DNA of 5,896 bases from Candidatus Nitrosopumilus sp. Lineage in GTDB: Archaea > Thermoproteota > Nitrososphaeria > Nitrososphaerales > Nitrosopumilaceae. This document shows, one piece after another, positions 1 to 5,885 of the stretch. The first letter of the stretch is position 1; each line of letters opens with the position of its first letter. Location of the stretch: NCBI GenBank assembly GCA_029863665.1, contig JAOTUX010000072.1:1-5896 (forward strand). The letters are read 5' to 3'. Under the pieces are notes generated by a model that ran no database searches, was not told the DNA's origin, and worked only from the letters and a program-made list of their open reading frames with translations. The translations under genes were made by a program, and so were the position numbers.

Positions 1-1170
1 CGAGACCGATTCTTTGATGTGATTATACCATTATTGCCAAATGATATACAAGAGAAAATTAATGTAATTCAAAATAATTCTTCGATGAGTTCATCCACAA
101 AATGGATAAAAATTTCAGAAACCATGCAAGAATCATACAATGATATGAACAAAAATGATAGAGAAGAGTTATTTGCAAAAATCAAAGAAGCATTAAACGA
201 ATATGACACAAGAATTCAAGAAGAAACAAGAAAAACAATAATTCACAAAATATCAATTGACAAAAATAAGATAGAATATGAGGCAAAAGGTTCAGTTCCA
301 GGTAAATTGTTAAATCAATTTTCTATGGATCAAAGTGAAGATAGATTTAGAGTTGCAGCTACCACTGAATACTACACACAGTATCAAGGAATAATTCGTG
401 CAAATGCAGTTTATGTCTTAGATGAGCAGCTAAACATAGTTGGAAAATTAGAACAGATTGCACCTAATGAGAGCATTTTTTCATCCAGATTCATTGGAGA
501 TAGACTTTACTTGGTAACATTCCAACAGATAGATCCATTTTTTGTAATTTACTTGTCAACAGACAATCCCAAGATTTTAGGAGAATTAAAAATTCCAGGA
601 TTTTCAAATTACCTACACCCATATGATGAAGAACATATCATCGGGATTGGTAGAGACACAAAAGAGATAGGGGAGAGTAGAGTGCAGCAGTTAGGGATTA
701 AAATTGCATTATTCAATGTAAAAGATGTTAACAATCCAAAAGTCACAGATGAGATAATCATAGGAGACAGATCCACACAGTCAGAGGCACTATATAATCA
801 CAAAGCATTTTTCTTTGATAAAACAAGAGAGATTATATCGATTCCAATTAGTGGAGACATAGAAAGCTTGGATGAAACTCCAAGTAAGAGAATTGCGCCA
901 GAATACAATAGATGGAATGGATTTTATGTCTTAGGTTTGAATAATTCAGAAGGATTTAGCATCAAAGGAACTGTGACACATTCAGATGATAACTCACGTT
1001 ACTATGGAATGAATAATGCAAGAATATTTTATATTGATGATGTCCTGTACACTGCTTCTGACGAATATCTAAAAATGAATTTCTTGAACAACTTGGAAGA
1101 AATCAATTCAATAAAACTAGAGAATACTGGAAAATTTATCGATTATTTTGAAGAAGAGATTCTACGTTGA
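1..1170 (+). CDS. Exported beta-propeller domain protein (Beta_propel family), C-terminal part, 5' end outside window
   Basis: The frame is open from base 1 to the TGA at 1168-1170, giving 389 residues. It has no start in the window, and the GTG at 19 lies inside the protein. The segment at about nt 487-522 (RFIGDRLYLVTF), followed by QQIDPFF, ELKIPGFSNYLHPYDEEH (about nt 580-635), GIKIALFNV and later HKAFFFD, matches from memory the conserved core of the archaeal/bacterial secreted beta-propeller family Pfam PF09826 (Beta_propel). The first ~70 residues are a charged, helix-prone insert rich in Lys, Glu and Asn, which lies between propeller blades. Known members carry an N-terminal signal peptide and are extracellular or surface-attached; that end is not visible here. 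Their biochemical role is not established; a scaffold or ligand-binding role is inference. The stop is one base from the stop of the facing gene. The family assignment is fairly sure, the function is not. Confidence 0.85.
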   Translation, partial: RDRFFDVIIPLLPNDIQEKINVIQNNSSMSSSTKWIKISETMQESYNDMNKNDREELFAKIKEALNEYDTRIQEETRKTIIHKISIDKNKIEYEAKGSVPGKLLNQFSMDQSEDRFRVAATTEYYTQYQGIIRANAVYVLDEQLNIVGKLEQIAPNESIFSSRFIGDRLYLVTFQQIDPFFVIYLSTDNPKILGELKIPGFSNYLHPYDEEHIIGIGRDTKEIGESRVQQLGIKIALFNVKDVNNPKVTDEIIIGDRSTQSEALYNHKAFFFDKTREIISIPISGDIESLDETPSKRIAPEYNRWNGFYVLGLNNSEGFSIKGTVTHSDDNSRYYGMNNARIFYIDDVLYTASDEYLKMNFLNNLEEINSIKLENTGKFIDYFEEEILR

Positions 1171-1171
1171 A

Positions 1172-1816
1172 TTATACTAGATGAACTATTGTTGTTACTC
1201 CTCTACGATCAAATTCAACATCATTGTCAACTTCGCTGACTGTCACTGTAAATGAAACAACATCACGAGGTTTTGCATTTTCAGCATGGAGTTTTAGATG
1301 AATATCCATCATTTCAAATTCTTGAATAGGTAAGTTTGTTTCATCTAAGTATGCCCCACATGTAGATTCTATTCTGAATCGATCATCTTTAAAGTGAAAT
1401 CCAAGTTTCATTTTTCTTCCATCTCTTCCATTTCCTTTAACATTAACATCAATGATTCCAGGTTTTGTTTCAGTATAGCTGGACTTGTGATTTACAAAAA
1501 CTCCAATTTCAAGGGGTTTTCCAGCAGTAGCTTCGGCCATTTTTTGAATTCCATCATTCATAACAACATCAACTGCCTTGATTGATTGTGCAACTTTAGC
1601 TATCCATTCGTTTGTTCGCGTAATGGTTGCACAGATACCTGAACGTCTTCGTTTGTCTTCATCCTCAGGTAATTTATAATAGTCAACCCAAGCTTCATAG
1701 TCATGAGATATATCCTCAATAAAATCAATACAAGTTCGTTTGTATTCATCAACATTATCAGTTCTTTCTGATGCATCATCAGTTCTCATCCCATCATAAT
1801 CCATAGGCATTGCCAT
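1172..1816 (-). CDS. Unrecognised conserved-looking protein, 214 residues
   Basis: I do not recognise this family. I chose the ATG at 1816. The frame stays open to a TTG at 1849 (11 more residues), and further ATGs lie at 1810, 1804 and 1789. An AGGG about 8 bases before the ATG at 1810 is a weak Shine-Dalgarno candidate. The first ~25 residues are Met/Asp-rich and probably disordered. Residues ~25-90 are helical with acidic and aromatic content (DEYKRTC, YEAWVDYYKL). The second half is rich in alternating hydrophobics (GVFVNHKSSYTETKPG, IIDVNVKGNG, KLGFHFKDDRFRI, VVSFTVTVSEV), which suggests a beta-sandwich or barrel. There is no signal peptide or membrane segment, so it is probably cytoplasmic. 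It is divergent from the gene at 1896 and converges tightly on the beta-propeller gene, so it is most likely transcribed alone. Coding is supported by the long frame and sensible composition, not by recognised homology. Confidence 0.7.
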   Translation of the reverse strand: MAMPMDYDGMRTDDASERTDNVDEYKRTCIDFIEDISHDYEAWVDYYKLPEDEDKRRRSGICATITRTNEWIAKVAQSIKAVDVVMNDGIQKMAEATAGKPLEIGVFVNHKSSYTETKPGIIDVNVKGNGRDGRKMKLGFHFKDDRFRIESTCGAYLDETNLPIQEFEMMDIHLKLHAENAKPRDVVSFTVTVSEVDNDVEFDRRGVTTIVHLV

Positions 1817-1868
1817 GTCCCTATTCAATTCAAGTTCTAAAAAAACCAATCTTGACTAAAATTAATGA

Positions 1869-1876
1869 TTATAAAA
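1869..1876. promoter_or_regulatory. Shared TATA-like element between divergent genes
   Basis: TTATAAAA on the plus strand reads TTTTATAA on the minus strand. Its centre is ~24-27 bases before the two in-frame ATGs at 1896 and 1899, which fits a leaderless plus-strand transcript. On the minus strand a start site ~26 bases away would fall near 1846, giving a leader of about 30 bases to the ATG at 1816, or lying at or just past the alternative TTG at 1849. It may be one box used in both directions; that is inference. Confidence 0.5.
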
Positions 1877-1895
1877 GGAATAGTATCAAAACAAC

Positions 1896-2378
1896 ATGAT
1901 GATATTTTCAGAATTAATTTCTGTTCTTCAGATAGAATTAAAAAAAGATATAGCACAAATTAGATTTCTTTTAAAAAAAAATCCCGGAATGGGATATGCA
2001 AGAATTGTAGAAATTGGGAAAGAAGTTGGGAAAAAATACAATATCAAATTAATTATGAATTTTCCAAAAGAAGGCAGGATAGAGGAATTTGAGATGTATG
2101 GGAAAAGAGATTTGAGTCTAATTGTAGATTATGAACGAAAAAGATTTCCAATAGATAGAGAAATAATCAAAGAAAAAGCAAAAGAAATGTTAGGAGATGT
2201 TCAGACACAAGATGCTTACATGTATGAAAATAAAGAAGGAGTAAGAGTTTTTACAAAAGATTGGAAGATTGACATATTACCACATTCATTACATATATGG
2301 ACCGAATTTAATGAAAACGTAACAGCATTCTGTGATTGGTTAATGGAGAATGCTTATCAGATGAAAAAGAAAGAATAG
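1896..2378 (+). CDS. Unrecognised protein, 160 residues
   Basis: I do not recognise this family. Two adjacent ATGs (1896 and 1899) give MMIF...; either fits the TATA-like box at 1869-1876, and no ribosome-binding site is visible, so the transcript is probably leaderless. Residues 1-50 are mostly helical (SELISVLQIELKKDIAQIRF, then KNPGMGYARIVEIGKEVGKK). Residues ~50-85 look like beta strands (IKLIMNF, EEFEMYG, LSLIVDYE). A charged helix follows (REIIKEKAKEMLG), and the C-terminal third has a strand-rich aromatic part (VRVFTKDWKIDILPHSLHIW) ending in a helix (AFCDWLMENAYQMKKKE). It has no signal peptide or membrane span, so it is probably cytoplasmic. The long clean frame and Lys/Glu-rich composition like the neighbours support a real gene. 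Its 3' end faces the TPR gene with 9 bases between. Confidence 0.7.
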   Translation: MMIFSELISVLQIELKKDIAQIRFLLKKNPGMGYARIVEIGKEVGKKYNIKLIMNFPKEGRIEEFEMYGKRDLSLIVDYERKRFPIDREIIKEKAKEMLGDVQTQDAYMYENKEGVRVFTKDWKIDILPHSLHIWTEFNENVTAFCDWLMENAYQMKKKE

Positions 2379-2387
2379 TTTTACAAA

Positions 2388-2747
2388 TTATAGATTTTCA
2401 AGTTCATCTAGTAATGTCTGAGCTTCAGAGTTTTTTGGTTGTAATTTCAAAATAATTTTACAACAATCTATAGCCTCATCTTTTTGTTGTAAAGCTAAAT
2501 GAACATTAGTTTTCAAAGTAAGTGTTTCAACATCAGTATTGTTTAATTGAAAAGATTTTTCAAAGTAAGGCAATGCTTTTTTTGCATCTTCCACAATAAA
2601 ATAAACACTACCCATAATGAACATAAAATCAGAATCATCATGATATTCAGATTCTAAACGCTTTCCAAATTCTATAGCTTCATCATATTCACCTTCTTTG
2701 AGTAATTTTTTTAGACGACGTTTTGGATATTTGAAAAGACCAACCAT
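2388..2747 (-). CDS. Small tetratricopeptide-repeat (TPR) protein
   Basis: This 119-residue protein is almost entirely TPR-like helical hairpins. The first (residues ~6-38) carries GEYDEAIEFGKRLESEY. The second (~39-72) has FIMGSVYFIVEDAKKALPYFEKSFQLNN, with the typical small residue-aromatic-Ala-Leu-x-x-Phe spacing. The third (~73-106) reads VHLALQQKDEAIDCCKIILK and ends in LQPKN, and a capping helix follows (EAQTLLDELENL). TPRs bind peptides or partner proteins; the partner here is unknown. It has no signal peptide, so it is probably cytosolic. The ATG at 2747 follows a TTAAAA box centred 28 bases upstream, so it may be transcribed on its own rather than from the secreted-protein gene that ends 51 bases before it on the same strand. 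The three repeats are too few to assign a specific pathway. Confidence 0.85.
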   Translation of the reverse strand: MVGLFKYPKRRLKKLLKEGEYDEAIEFGKRLESEYHDDSDFMFIMGSVYFIVEDAKKALPYFEKSFQLNNTDVETLTLKTNVHLALQQKDEAIDCCKIILKLQPKNSEAQTLLDELENL

Positions 2748-2772
2748 TACTGTTTCGTTATTTTTTGGAAGA

Positions 2773-2778
2773 TTTTAA
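2773..2778 (-). promoter_or_regulatory. TATA-like box of the TPR gene
   Basis: TTAAAA on the minus strand is centred ~28 bases before the ATG at 2747, in the spacer after the secreted-protein gene. The position fits a leaderless archaeal start. The sequence is short and the region AT-rich, so chance occurrence is possible. Confidence 0.35.
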
Positions 2779-2798
2779 CAATTTGAATGTAAGTAATA

Positions 2799-4289
2799 TT
2801 AAGAAGAGATACTCATAATGCCTTCTTTAATTAGGAATTGGATTCCTTGAACAAAGGAGTCATCATCGATTGCACCTTCTGCCCACCATCCTGCATTATT
2901 CTTAATCCAAGTAGGGATTTTATTTGAGTCAGAACTAGTGCCTTGAGTAGTGGGGGGAATTTCTATTATTCCTTCCTGAATTAGGAATTGGATTCCTTGA
3001 ACAAAGGAGTCATCATCGATTGCACCTTCTGCCCACCATCCTGCATTATTCTTAATCCAAGTAGGGATTTTTTTTGTAGGTTGGGTATCAGAAGGGGGTT
3101 GAACAATAGGAGGTAAAGTAGGACTATCTTCACCTGGAAATATTGGAATAGTCATTTCTAAATAATCAGACGCAGTTGAGGGAACAATTCCTTCAGGAGC
3201 TAACCCATAAATCCATACTACATAATTTGCACTATCAGGGTTTTCTTTGACAATCATATCAAGAATATATTGTCCTGATGGAGAATAAAGAAATTGCCTC
3301 CCTTCTTCTTGTGCAATGGATCTTAGTGGAGTCATATTATCATCTACAACTAGAAAGTCAAATTGAACTTGGTTCAAAAATTCAGTATCATCAAATTTAC
3401 TGATAAATTTAATGAGCCATTGCATTTCACATCCTTGAACTGGATCTTCTGGACCATAAAATACATGCATTTGATAATCAAAATTGTTTGTAGGTTTCTT
3501 TATGCTAACTTCTTTTTCAAAATTTGTATCACAGCCTTTTGCTATGAATTCATCTGCAGATTCAATTACTTTATCAAATGGACTTTGCTGTACATTCTCC
3601 CTATACTCCAATAATGTAAATTCATACTCAGGTGGAGGGATTCCTTCTGAAACATGTGTAAGAGTGTGAGCCTTTATTGGGAATGGAAAGTCATCTACAA
3701 TCCATACTTTACTTACATATCCACCAGTTTTCCACCCTACTTGAACAGTTTCCCATGTTCCTGCAGGTACAGTAATTGTTTCAATTGCTGTTGGAATTAC
3801 TTGTTCACCTCCAATATTTCCAATTTTGCCCCACGATTGAGAAGAGAATTCCTTTGGTCCTTTTCCACCTGCACTTGCATCAGCAGTCGCAAATGCAGAT
3901 AGCCAAGCTACAGATGACTTGAATGCTCCTCGGTAGATACCCAATTCAGTACTACCGCCTGTTGGTTCTGGTGCGATTTTTCCTAATTCCATTTCTCCTT
4001 TGATAATTTTCTTTCCATCATAAACAACAACTTCTGCTAACCATTTTGTTTCAGTTCCAACTTGTCTGTCTCCTTTTATCCACATATCCAAATCAAATTG
4101 AGTACATTCCTTGTAATCTACATGACACATTGTATAAGAGAAGAAATCACCTTGTTTGAGGCCTTCACCAGCATACCATGATCCCTCTTTATCAACACCA
4201 CCAGCTTGAAACTGTGCGAATGATGAAGGCAGTAGTGAACCTAAAAGTAGAGCCGTAATAACTGGAAGTAAGAAAAATATTGTTTTCAA
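2799..4289 (-). CDS. Secreted two-domain protein with duplicated C-terminal WIKNNAGWW repeats
   Basis: The start is a TTG at 4289. It is the only start that keeps the signal peptide whole (MKTIFFLLPVITALLLGSLL..., likely cleaved after SFA at residue 25), and the next Met is residue 54. Residues ~35-230 form a first beta-rich domain with cysteines 55 and 62. Its part around residues 171-213 (TITVPAGTWETVQVGW, then VSKVWIVDDFPFPIKAHT) resembles proteins of the DUF3108/LolA-like type, a loose resemblance only. Residues ~250-385 form a second beta-sandwich-like domain with cysteines 253 and 287. All four cysteines lie outside the membrane, so two disulfides are plausible. A Pro/Thr-rich linker (~386-406) leads to two repeats, residues 407-442 and 457-492, each starting KIPTWIKNNAGWWAEG, a motif known as recurrent in exported thaumarchaeal proteins. 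There is no C-terminal membrane anchor. The likely location is the cell surface or pseudoperiplasm; ligand and role are unknown. Confidence 0.85.
   Translation of the reverse strand: MKTIFFLLPVITALLLGSLLPSSFAQFQAGGVDKEGSWYAGEGLKQGDFFSYTMCHVDYKECTQFDLDMWIKGDRQVGTETKWLAEVVVYDGKKIIKGEMELGKIAPEPTGGSTELGIYRGAFKSSVAWLSAFATADASAGGKGPKEFSSQSWGKIGNIGGEQVIPTAIETITVPAGTWETVQVGWKTGGYVSKVWIVDDFPFPIKAHTLTHVSEGIPPPEYEFTLLEYRENVQQSPFDKVIESADEFIAKGCDTNFEKEVSIKKPTNNFDYQMHVFYGPEDPVQGCEMQWLIKFISKFDDTEFLNQVQFDFLVVDDNMTPLRSIAQEEGRQFLYSPSGQYILDMIVKENPDSANYVVWIYGLAPEGIVPSTASDYLEMTIPIFPGEDSPTLPPIVQPPSDTQPTKKIPTWIKNNAGWWAEGAIDDDSFVQGIQFLIQEGIIEIPPTTQGTSSDSNKIPTWIKNNAGWWAEGAIDDDSFVQGIQFLIKEGIMSISS
2821..2926 (-). repeat. 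C-terminal in-frame repeat, copy 2 (gene-distal)
   Basis: This copy encodes the last WIKNNAGWW unit of the secreted protein. It aligns to 2971-3076 at an offset of exactly 150 bases (50 codons) with three mismatches (2826, 2828, 2922), and 2829-2921 is identical over 93 bases, including all synonymous positions. Confidence 0.95.
2971..3076 (-). repeat. C-terminal in-frame repeat, copy 1 (gene-proximal)
   Basis: This copy encodes the first WIKNNAGWW unit (protein residues ~407-442) and is the partner of 2821-2926. The 44 bases between the copies encode a diverged Thr/Ser-rich linker, so identity is confined to the structural unit. Confidence 0.95.
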
Positions 4290-4317
4290 ATCTGAAAAAA
4301 ATTAGCAAAACGGATAG

Positions 4318-4323
4318 TTAAAC
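4318..4323 (-). promoter_or_regulatory. Weak TATA-like box of the secreted-protein gene
   Basis: GTTTAA on the minus strand is centred ~31 bases before the TTG start at 4289. No ribosome-binding site is seen before the TTG; a T-rich run (4294-4300) directly precedes it. This would give a short leader of about 5 bases. Support is positional only. Confidence 0.3.
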
Positions 4324-4380
4324 GTTTTTCAGCTATGTAAAAAATGAGAAAATAGACTGTAATGGGTTTTCAAATAAGCA

Positions 4381-4386
4381 AATATA
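4381..4386 (+). promoter_or_regulatory. TATA-like box of the 55-residue protein gene
   Basis: AATATA lies in a longer A/T stretch (4379-4386), centred ~29 bases before the ATG at 4413. It fits an archaeal core promoter with a leader of zero to a few bases. It lies in the 123-base divergent spacer (4290-4412), in which I see nothing else. Confidence 0.4.
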
Positions 4387-4412
4387 GAGGAAAATTCACA
4401 TAAATTGCAGAA

Positions 4413-4580
4413 ATGTGCGAATGCTCAAAGGTTCACTTGTTTGAAGTAGAATTCAAGCTTGAAGGCATGACAGTTGTTCCCACCCATAAAAACTGTGGAT
4501 TTGCATTAGATGAGAAACAAGCAGACAAATTCCAAAAAGAATTAGTAAAATCTTGGGGTTTTGAGGAAGAAGAAGATTAA
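4413..4580 (+). CDS. Small 55-residue protein with CxC and HxxC, possible zinc site
   Basis: The frame runs from ATG 4413 to TAA 4578-4580. The protein begins MCECSKVHLF, continues EVEFKLEGMTVV, and has THKNCGF at residues 24-30. Cys2, Cys4, His25 and Cys28 (with His8 as a further option) could form one metal site; this is read from the sequence and not recognised as a named family. Residues 31-50 are a probable helix (ALDEKQADKFQKELVKSWGF) and the tail is EEEED. It has no signal peptide. Support as a gene comes from protein-like composition, a good TATA position and no in-frame stops, although the length is short. It converges on the metallothionein-like gene, with 39 bases between stops. 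A nucleic-acid-binding or metal-binding role is inference. Confidence 0.7.
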   Translation: MCECSKVHLFEVEFKLEGMTVVPTHKNCGFALDEKQADKFQKELVKSWGFEEEED

Positions 4581-4583
4581 TTT

Positions 4584-4599
4584 AAAAAATAAAAAATAA
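4584..4599 (-). terminator. Oligo-T terminator of the metallothionein-like gene
   Basis: Read on the minus strand, two T6 runs separated by one A begin ~20 bases after the stop of the 47-residue gene. Archaeal transcription ends at such T-runs without needing a hairpin. A shorter T-rich stretch (4602-4610) on the plus strand may serve the facing gene. Confidence 0.5.
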
Positions 4600-4619
4600 G
4601 ATTTTAATTTACTATCGAA

Positions 4620-4763
4620 TCACATTTGTCCGACAGCTTCTTTACAAACACTAGTTGAGCATTTGCAATCTGCGCTGCATATACAATGGCCTTGCATTGC
4701 ACAATCGCATGAGTAATCAGGATCGCCGCTATCTGCTTCGCATCCACATGCTTGATCTACCAT
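4620..4763 (-). CDS. Metallothionein-like cysteine-rich protein, 47 residues
   Basis: The frame runs from ATG 4763 to TGA 4620-4622. Nine of 47 residues are cysteine, arranged as four CxC pairs (Cys6/8, 19/21, 27/29, 33/35) plus Cys40, with His26 in GHCIC. The protein is small and acidic, with few large hydrophobics and no signal peptide. This composition and the CxC spacing are the hallmarks of metallothioneins, which bind several Cu, Zn or Cd ions in thiolate clusters in the cytoplasm. The pattern is not an obvious match to the cyanobacterial SmtA/BmtA arrangement, so it is called 'like' only. It has its own TATA box (4786-4793) and an oligo-T terminator, so it is a complete single-gene unit. 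A copper- or zinc-buffering role would suit a copper-dependent ammonia oxidiser, but that is inference. An alternative is a small structural zinc protein. Confidence 0.8.
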   Translation of the reverse strand: MVDQACGCEADSGDPDYSCDCAMQGHCICSADCKCSTSVCKEAVGQM

Positions 4764-4785
4764 GATAAACCAATAATCTTACTTA

Positions 4786-4793
4786 TTTTAAAA
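4786..4793 (-). promoter_or_regulatory. TATA box of the metallothionein-like gene
   Basis: The palindromic TTTTAAAA is centred ~26 bases before the ATG at 4763, which is the standard archaeal spacing for a leaderless transcript. The 52-base spacer to the upstream gene leaves little room for a metal-regulator operator, and I see no clear inverted repeat besides the box itself. Confidence 0.55.
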
Positions 4794-4815
4794 GGTTAGT
4801 ACAAAAGACTAGAAA

Positions 4816-5700
4816 TCACTCTCTTGAAATTATCTCAAGTAGTGCATTACAGGAATTATGCACAAGATCTGCTTGTTGTAATAATAAATTAGAGTCAGAC
4901 TCAATATCAAATGCAATTTTTAGGATATGGATAAGTTCAGGATTTTTGTTCAGAATGTTCTTAATAGTTACAAAGATTTCTTTATTGACATAACCCAAAT
5001 AAAAATAACAATCAGACAGCATTGAATTTTCGATAAAAAAATCATGTTTTTTTTGAATGATTTTAGAATGATTATTTTTTTCTATCAAATCAGAAAATCC
5101 AATGGTTGATTTTAACATACGTTGAAGTAATGTATGAGTAGCCCGTTCAATTCCAACAGTTTCAGTAACAGAAGAAATATGTTCATTAATTGAGCTTGGT
5201 TTTAATTTTCTAAGTAAATCCAACATATGAGAAGAACTTGATTTCTGATTATTTAGAGAAGATATAGCATCAGAAAGATAAAAAGAAGCACATTTCTGCC
5301 AGCACGCACCAAATTGATCATGATTTTGAATTGATTCTTTAGTTTTTTGACAACAAAACATGGATTCAATTAAACAGTTTTTTGCAAAATCAACAAAAAG
5401 AGAAGAGCGTTTTTCATTTATTTGTGAGAGAAGCATTTGTAGATCCCATGATTCATCATGTATAATCTGTAGTTTATCATATTGAAGAAGTTTTTTTGAT
5501 TGAATTTCAGATAAAGATGCATGATGAATCACTACATAGTTATCTCCATATGAGGTAATTTGATCCTGTTTTAATTTTTCATCAAAAACAACTACATCAT
5601 ATCCACATGAATCATAATGAGAATCACAAATTTTACAACCAACTAAACCAATTGGAAAACGAAACAGATTTTGTTCTTCAAGAAATTTTTTCATATCCAT
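4816..5700 (-). CDS. Unrecognised 294-residue cysteine-rich protein, possible nucleotidyltransferase-like/helical two-domain architecture
   Basis: I do not firmly recognise this family. The ATG at 5700 lies ~27 bases after a TATA box (5725-5730); a second ATG two codons later (5694) is possible. Residues ~13-85 look alpha/beta: FPIGLVGCKICDSHYD, then GYDVVVFDE at 33-41, NYVVIHH at 54-60 and KLQIIHDES at 76-84. The layout 'glycine, then ~13 residues, then a strand with Asp-x4-Asp' is vaguely like the active-site region of small nucleotidyltransferases, but the usual GS and DxD signature is not clean. Residues ~100-294 are almost all helical and resemble helical bundles that follow such domains (LFVDFAKNCLIESMFCCQ, GACWQKCASFYLSDAISSL). 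There are ten cysteines, including CKIC at 22-25 and CC at 116-117, so metal binding or redox sensitivity is possible. It has no signal peptide. It is divergent from the tRNA gene and upstream of the metallothionein-like gene, with 52 bases between. Confidence 0.7.
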   Translation of the reverse strand: MDMKKFLEEQNLFRFPIGLVGCKICDSHYDSCGYDVVVFDEKLKQDQITSYGDNYVVIHHASLSEIQSKKLLQYDKLQIIHDESWDLQMLLSQINEKRSSLFVDFAKNCLIESMFCCQKTKESIQNHDQFGACWQKCASFYLSDAISSLNNQKSSSSHMLDLLRKLKPSSINEHISSVTETVGIERATHTLLQRMLKSTIGFSDLIEKNNHSKIIQKKHDFFIENSMLSDCYFYLGYVNKEIFVTIKNILNKNPELIHILKIAFDIESDSNLLLQQADLVHNSCNALLEIISRE

Positions 5701-5724
5701 ATGATTTGATAATTTTGGATTTTC

Positions 5725-5730
5725 TATAAA
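5725..5730 (-). promoter_or_regulatory. TATA box of the 294-residue protein gene
   Basis: TTTATA on the minus strand, within CCTTTATAGAAAA, is centred ~27 bases before the ATG at 5700. This matches the archaeal TATA-to-start spacing for a leaderless mRNA. Confidence 0.55.
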
Positions 5731-5778
5731 GGAATCAACTCATAAAATTTTACAAATTTATGAAGTCAAAACATTTCC

Positions 5779-5786
5779 TTTAAATT
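5779..5786 (+). promoter_or_regulatory. TATA box of tRNA-Glu
   Basis: TTTAAATT is centred ~28 bases before the first base of the tRNA. Archaeal tRNA genes are read by the single RNA polymerase from such boxes. The start would lie 1-3 bases before the mature 5' end, implying almost no 5' leader for RNase P to remove. Confidence 0.55.
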
Positions 5787-5810
5787 GAGATTGGGTTTGT
5801 TTGTCATCAA

Positions 5811-5885
5811 GCTCCTATAGTGTAGTCCGGTTAAGCATACTGCCCTCTCAAGGCAGTGACTCGGGTTCAAATCCCGATGGGAGCA
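5811..5885 (+). tRNA. tRNA-Glu, anticodon CUC
   Basis: The full cloverleaf folds by eye. The acceptor stem pairs 5811-5817 with 5878-5884, with one G-U pair. The D-arm has GG in the loop (5829-5830). The anticodon stem CTGCC/GGCAG (5840-5844 with 5852-5856) encloses a seven-base loop with CTC at 5847-5849. The variable loop has four bases, and the T-arm TCGGG/CCCGA (5861-5865 with 5873-5877) has a TTCAAAT loop. The discriminator base is A5885. CUC reads the glutamate codon GAG. There is no intron and CCA is not encoded, so it must be added after transcription. Confidence 0.95.

Noticed and set aside
19..21. GTG as start of the beta-propeller protein
   Set aside because: The frame is open to the left edge and the residues before it continue plausibly; the family has a longer N-terminus with a signal peptide.
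1394..1585. 63-residue plus-strand frame inside the gene at 1172-1816
   Set aside because: Antisense shadow with Ser/Phe/Ile/Asn-rich composition typical of reverse reads of AT-rich genes; no promoter.
2821..3076. Possible CRISPR-like or mobile repeat
   Set aside because: Only two copies, in frame, coding for a known protein repeat, at exactly 50-codon spacing.
3363..3902. Three overlapping plus-strand frames of 61-83 residues opposite the secreted-protein gene
   Set aside because: All lie antisense to a convincing gene and have Phe/Cys/Ser-rich, low-credibility translations.
4290..4412. Possible small RNA in the divergent spacer
   Set aside because: No stable stem or GC-rich block is seen in this AT-rich stretch; the two promoters explain it.
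5747..5786. Short plus-strand ATG frame before the tRNA (ATG at 5760)
   Set aside because: It encodes only seven residues and overlaps the tRNA TATA box.
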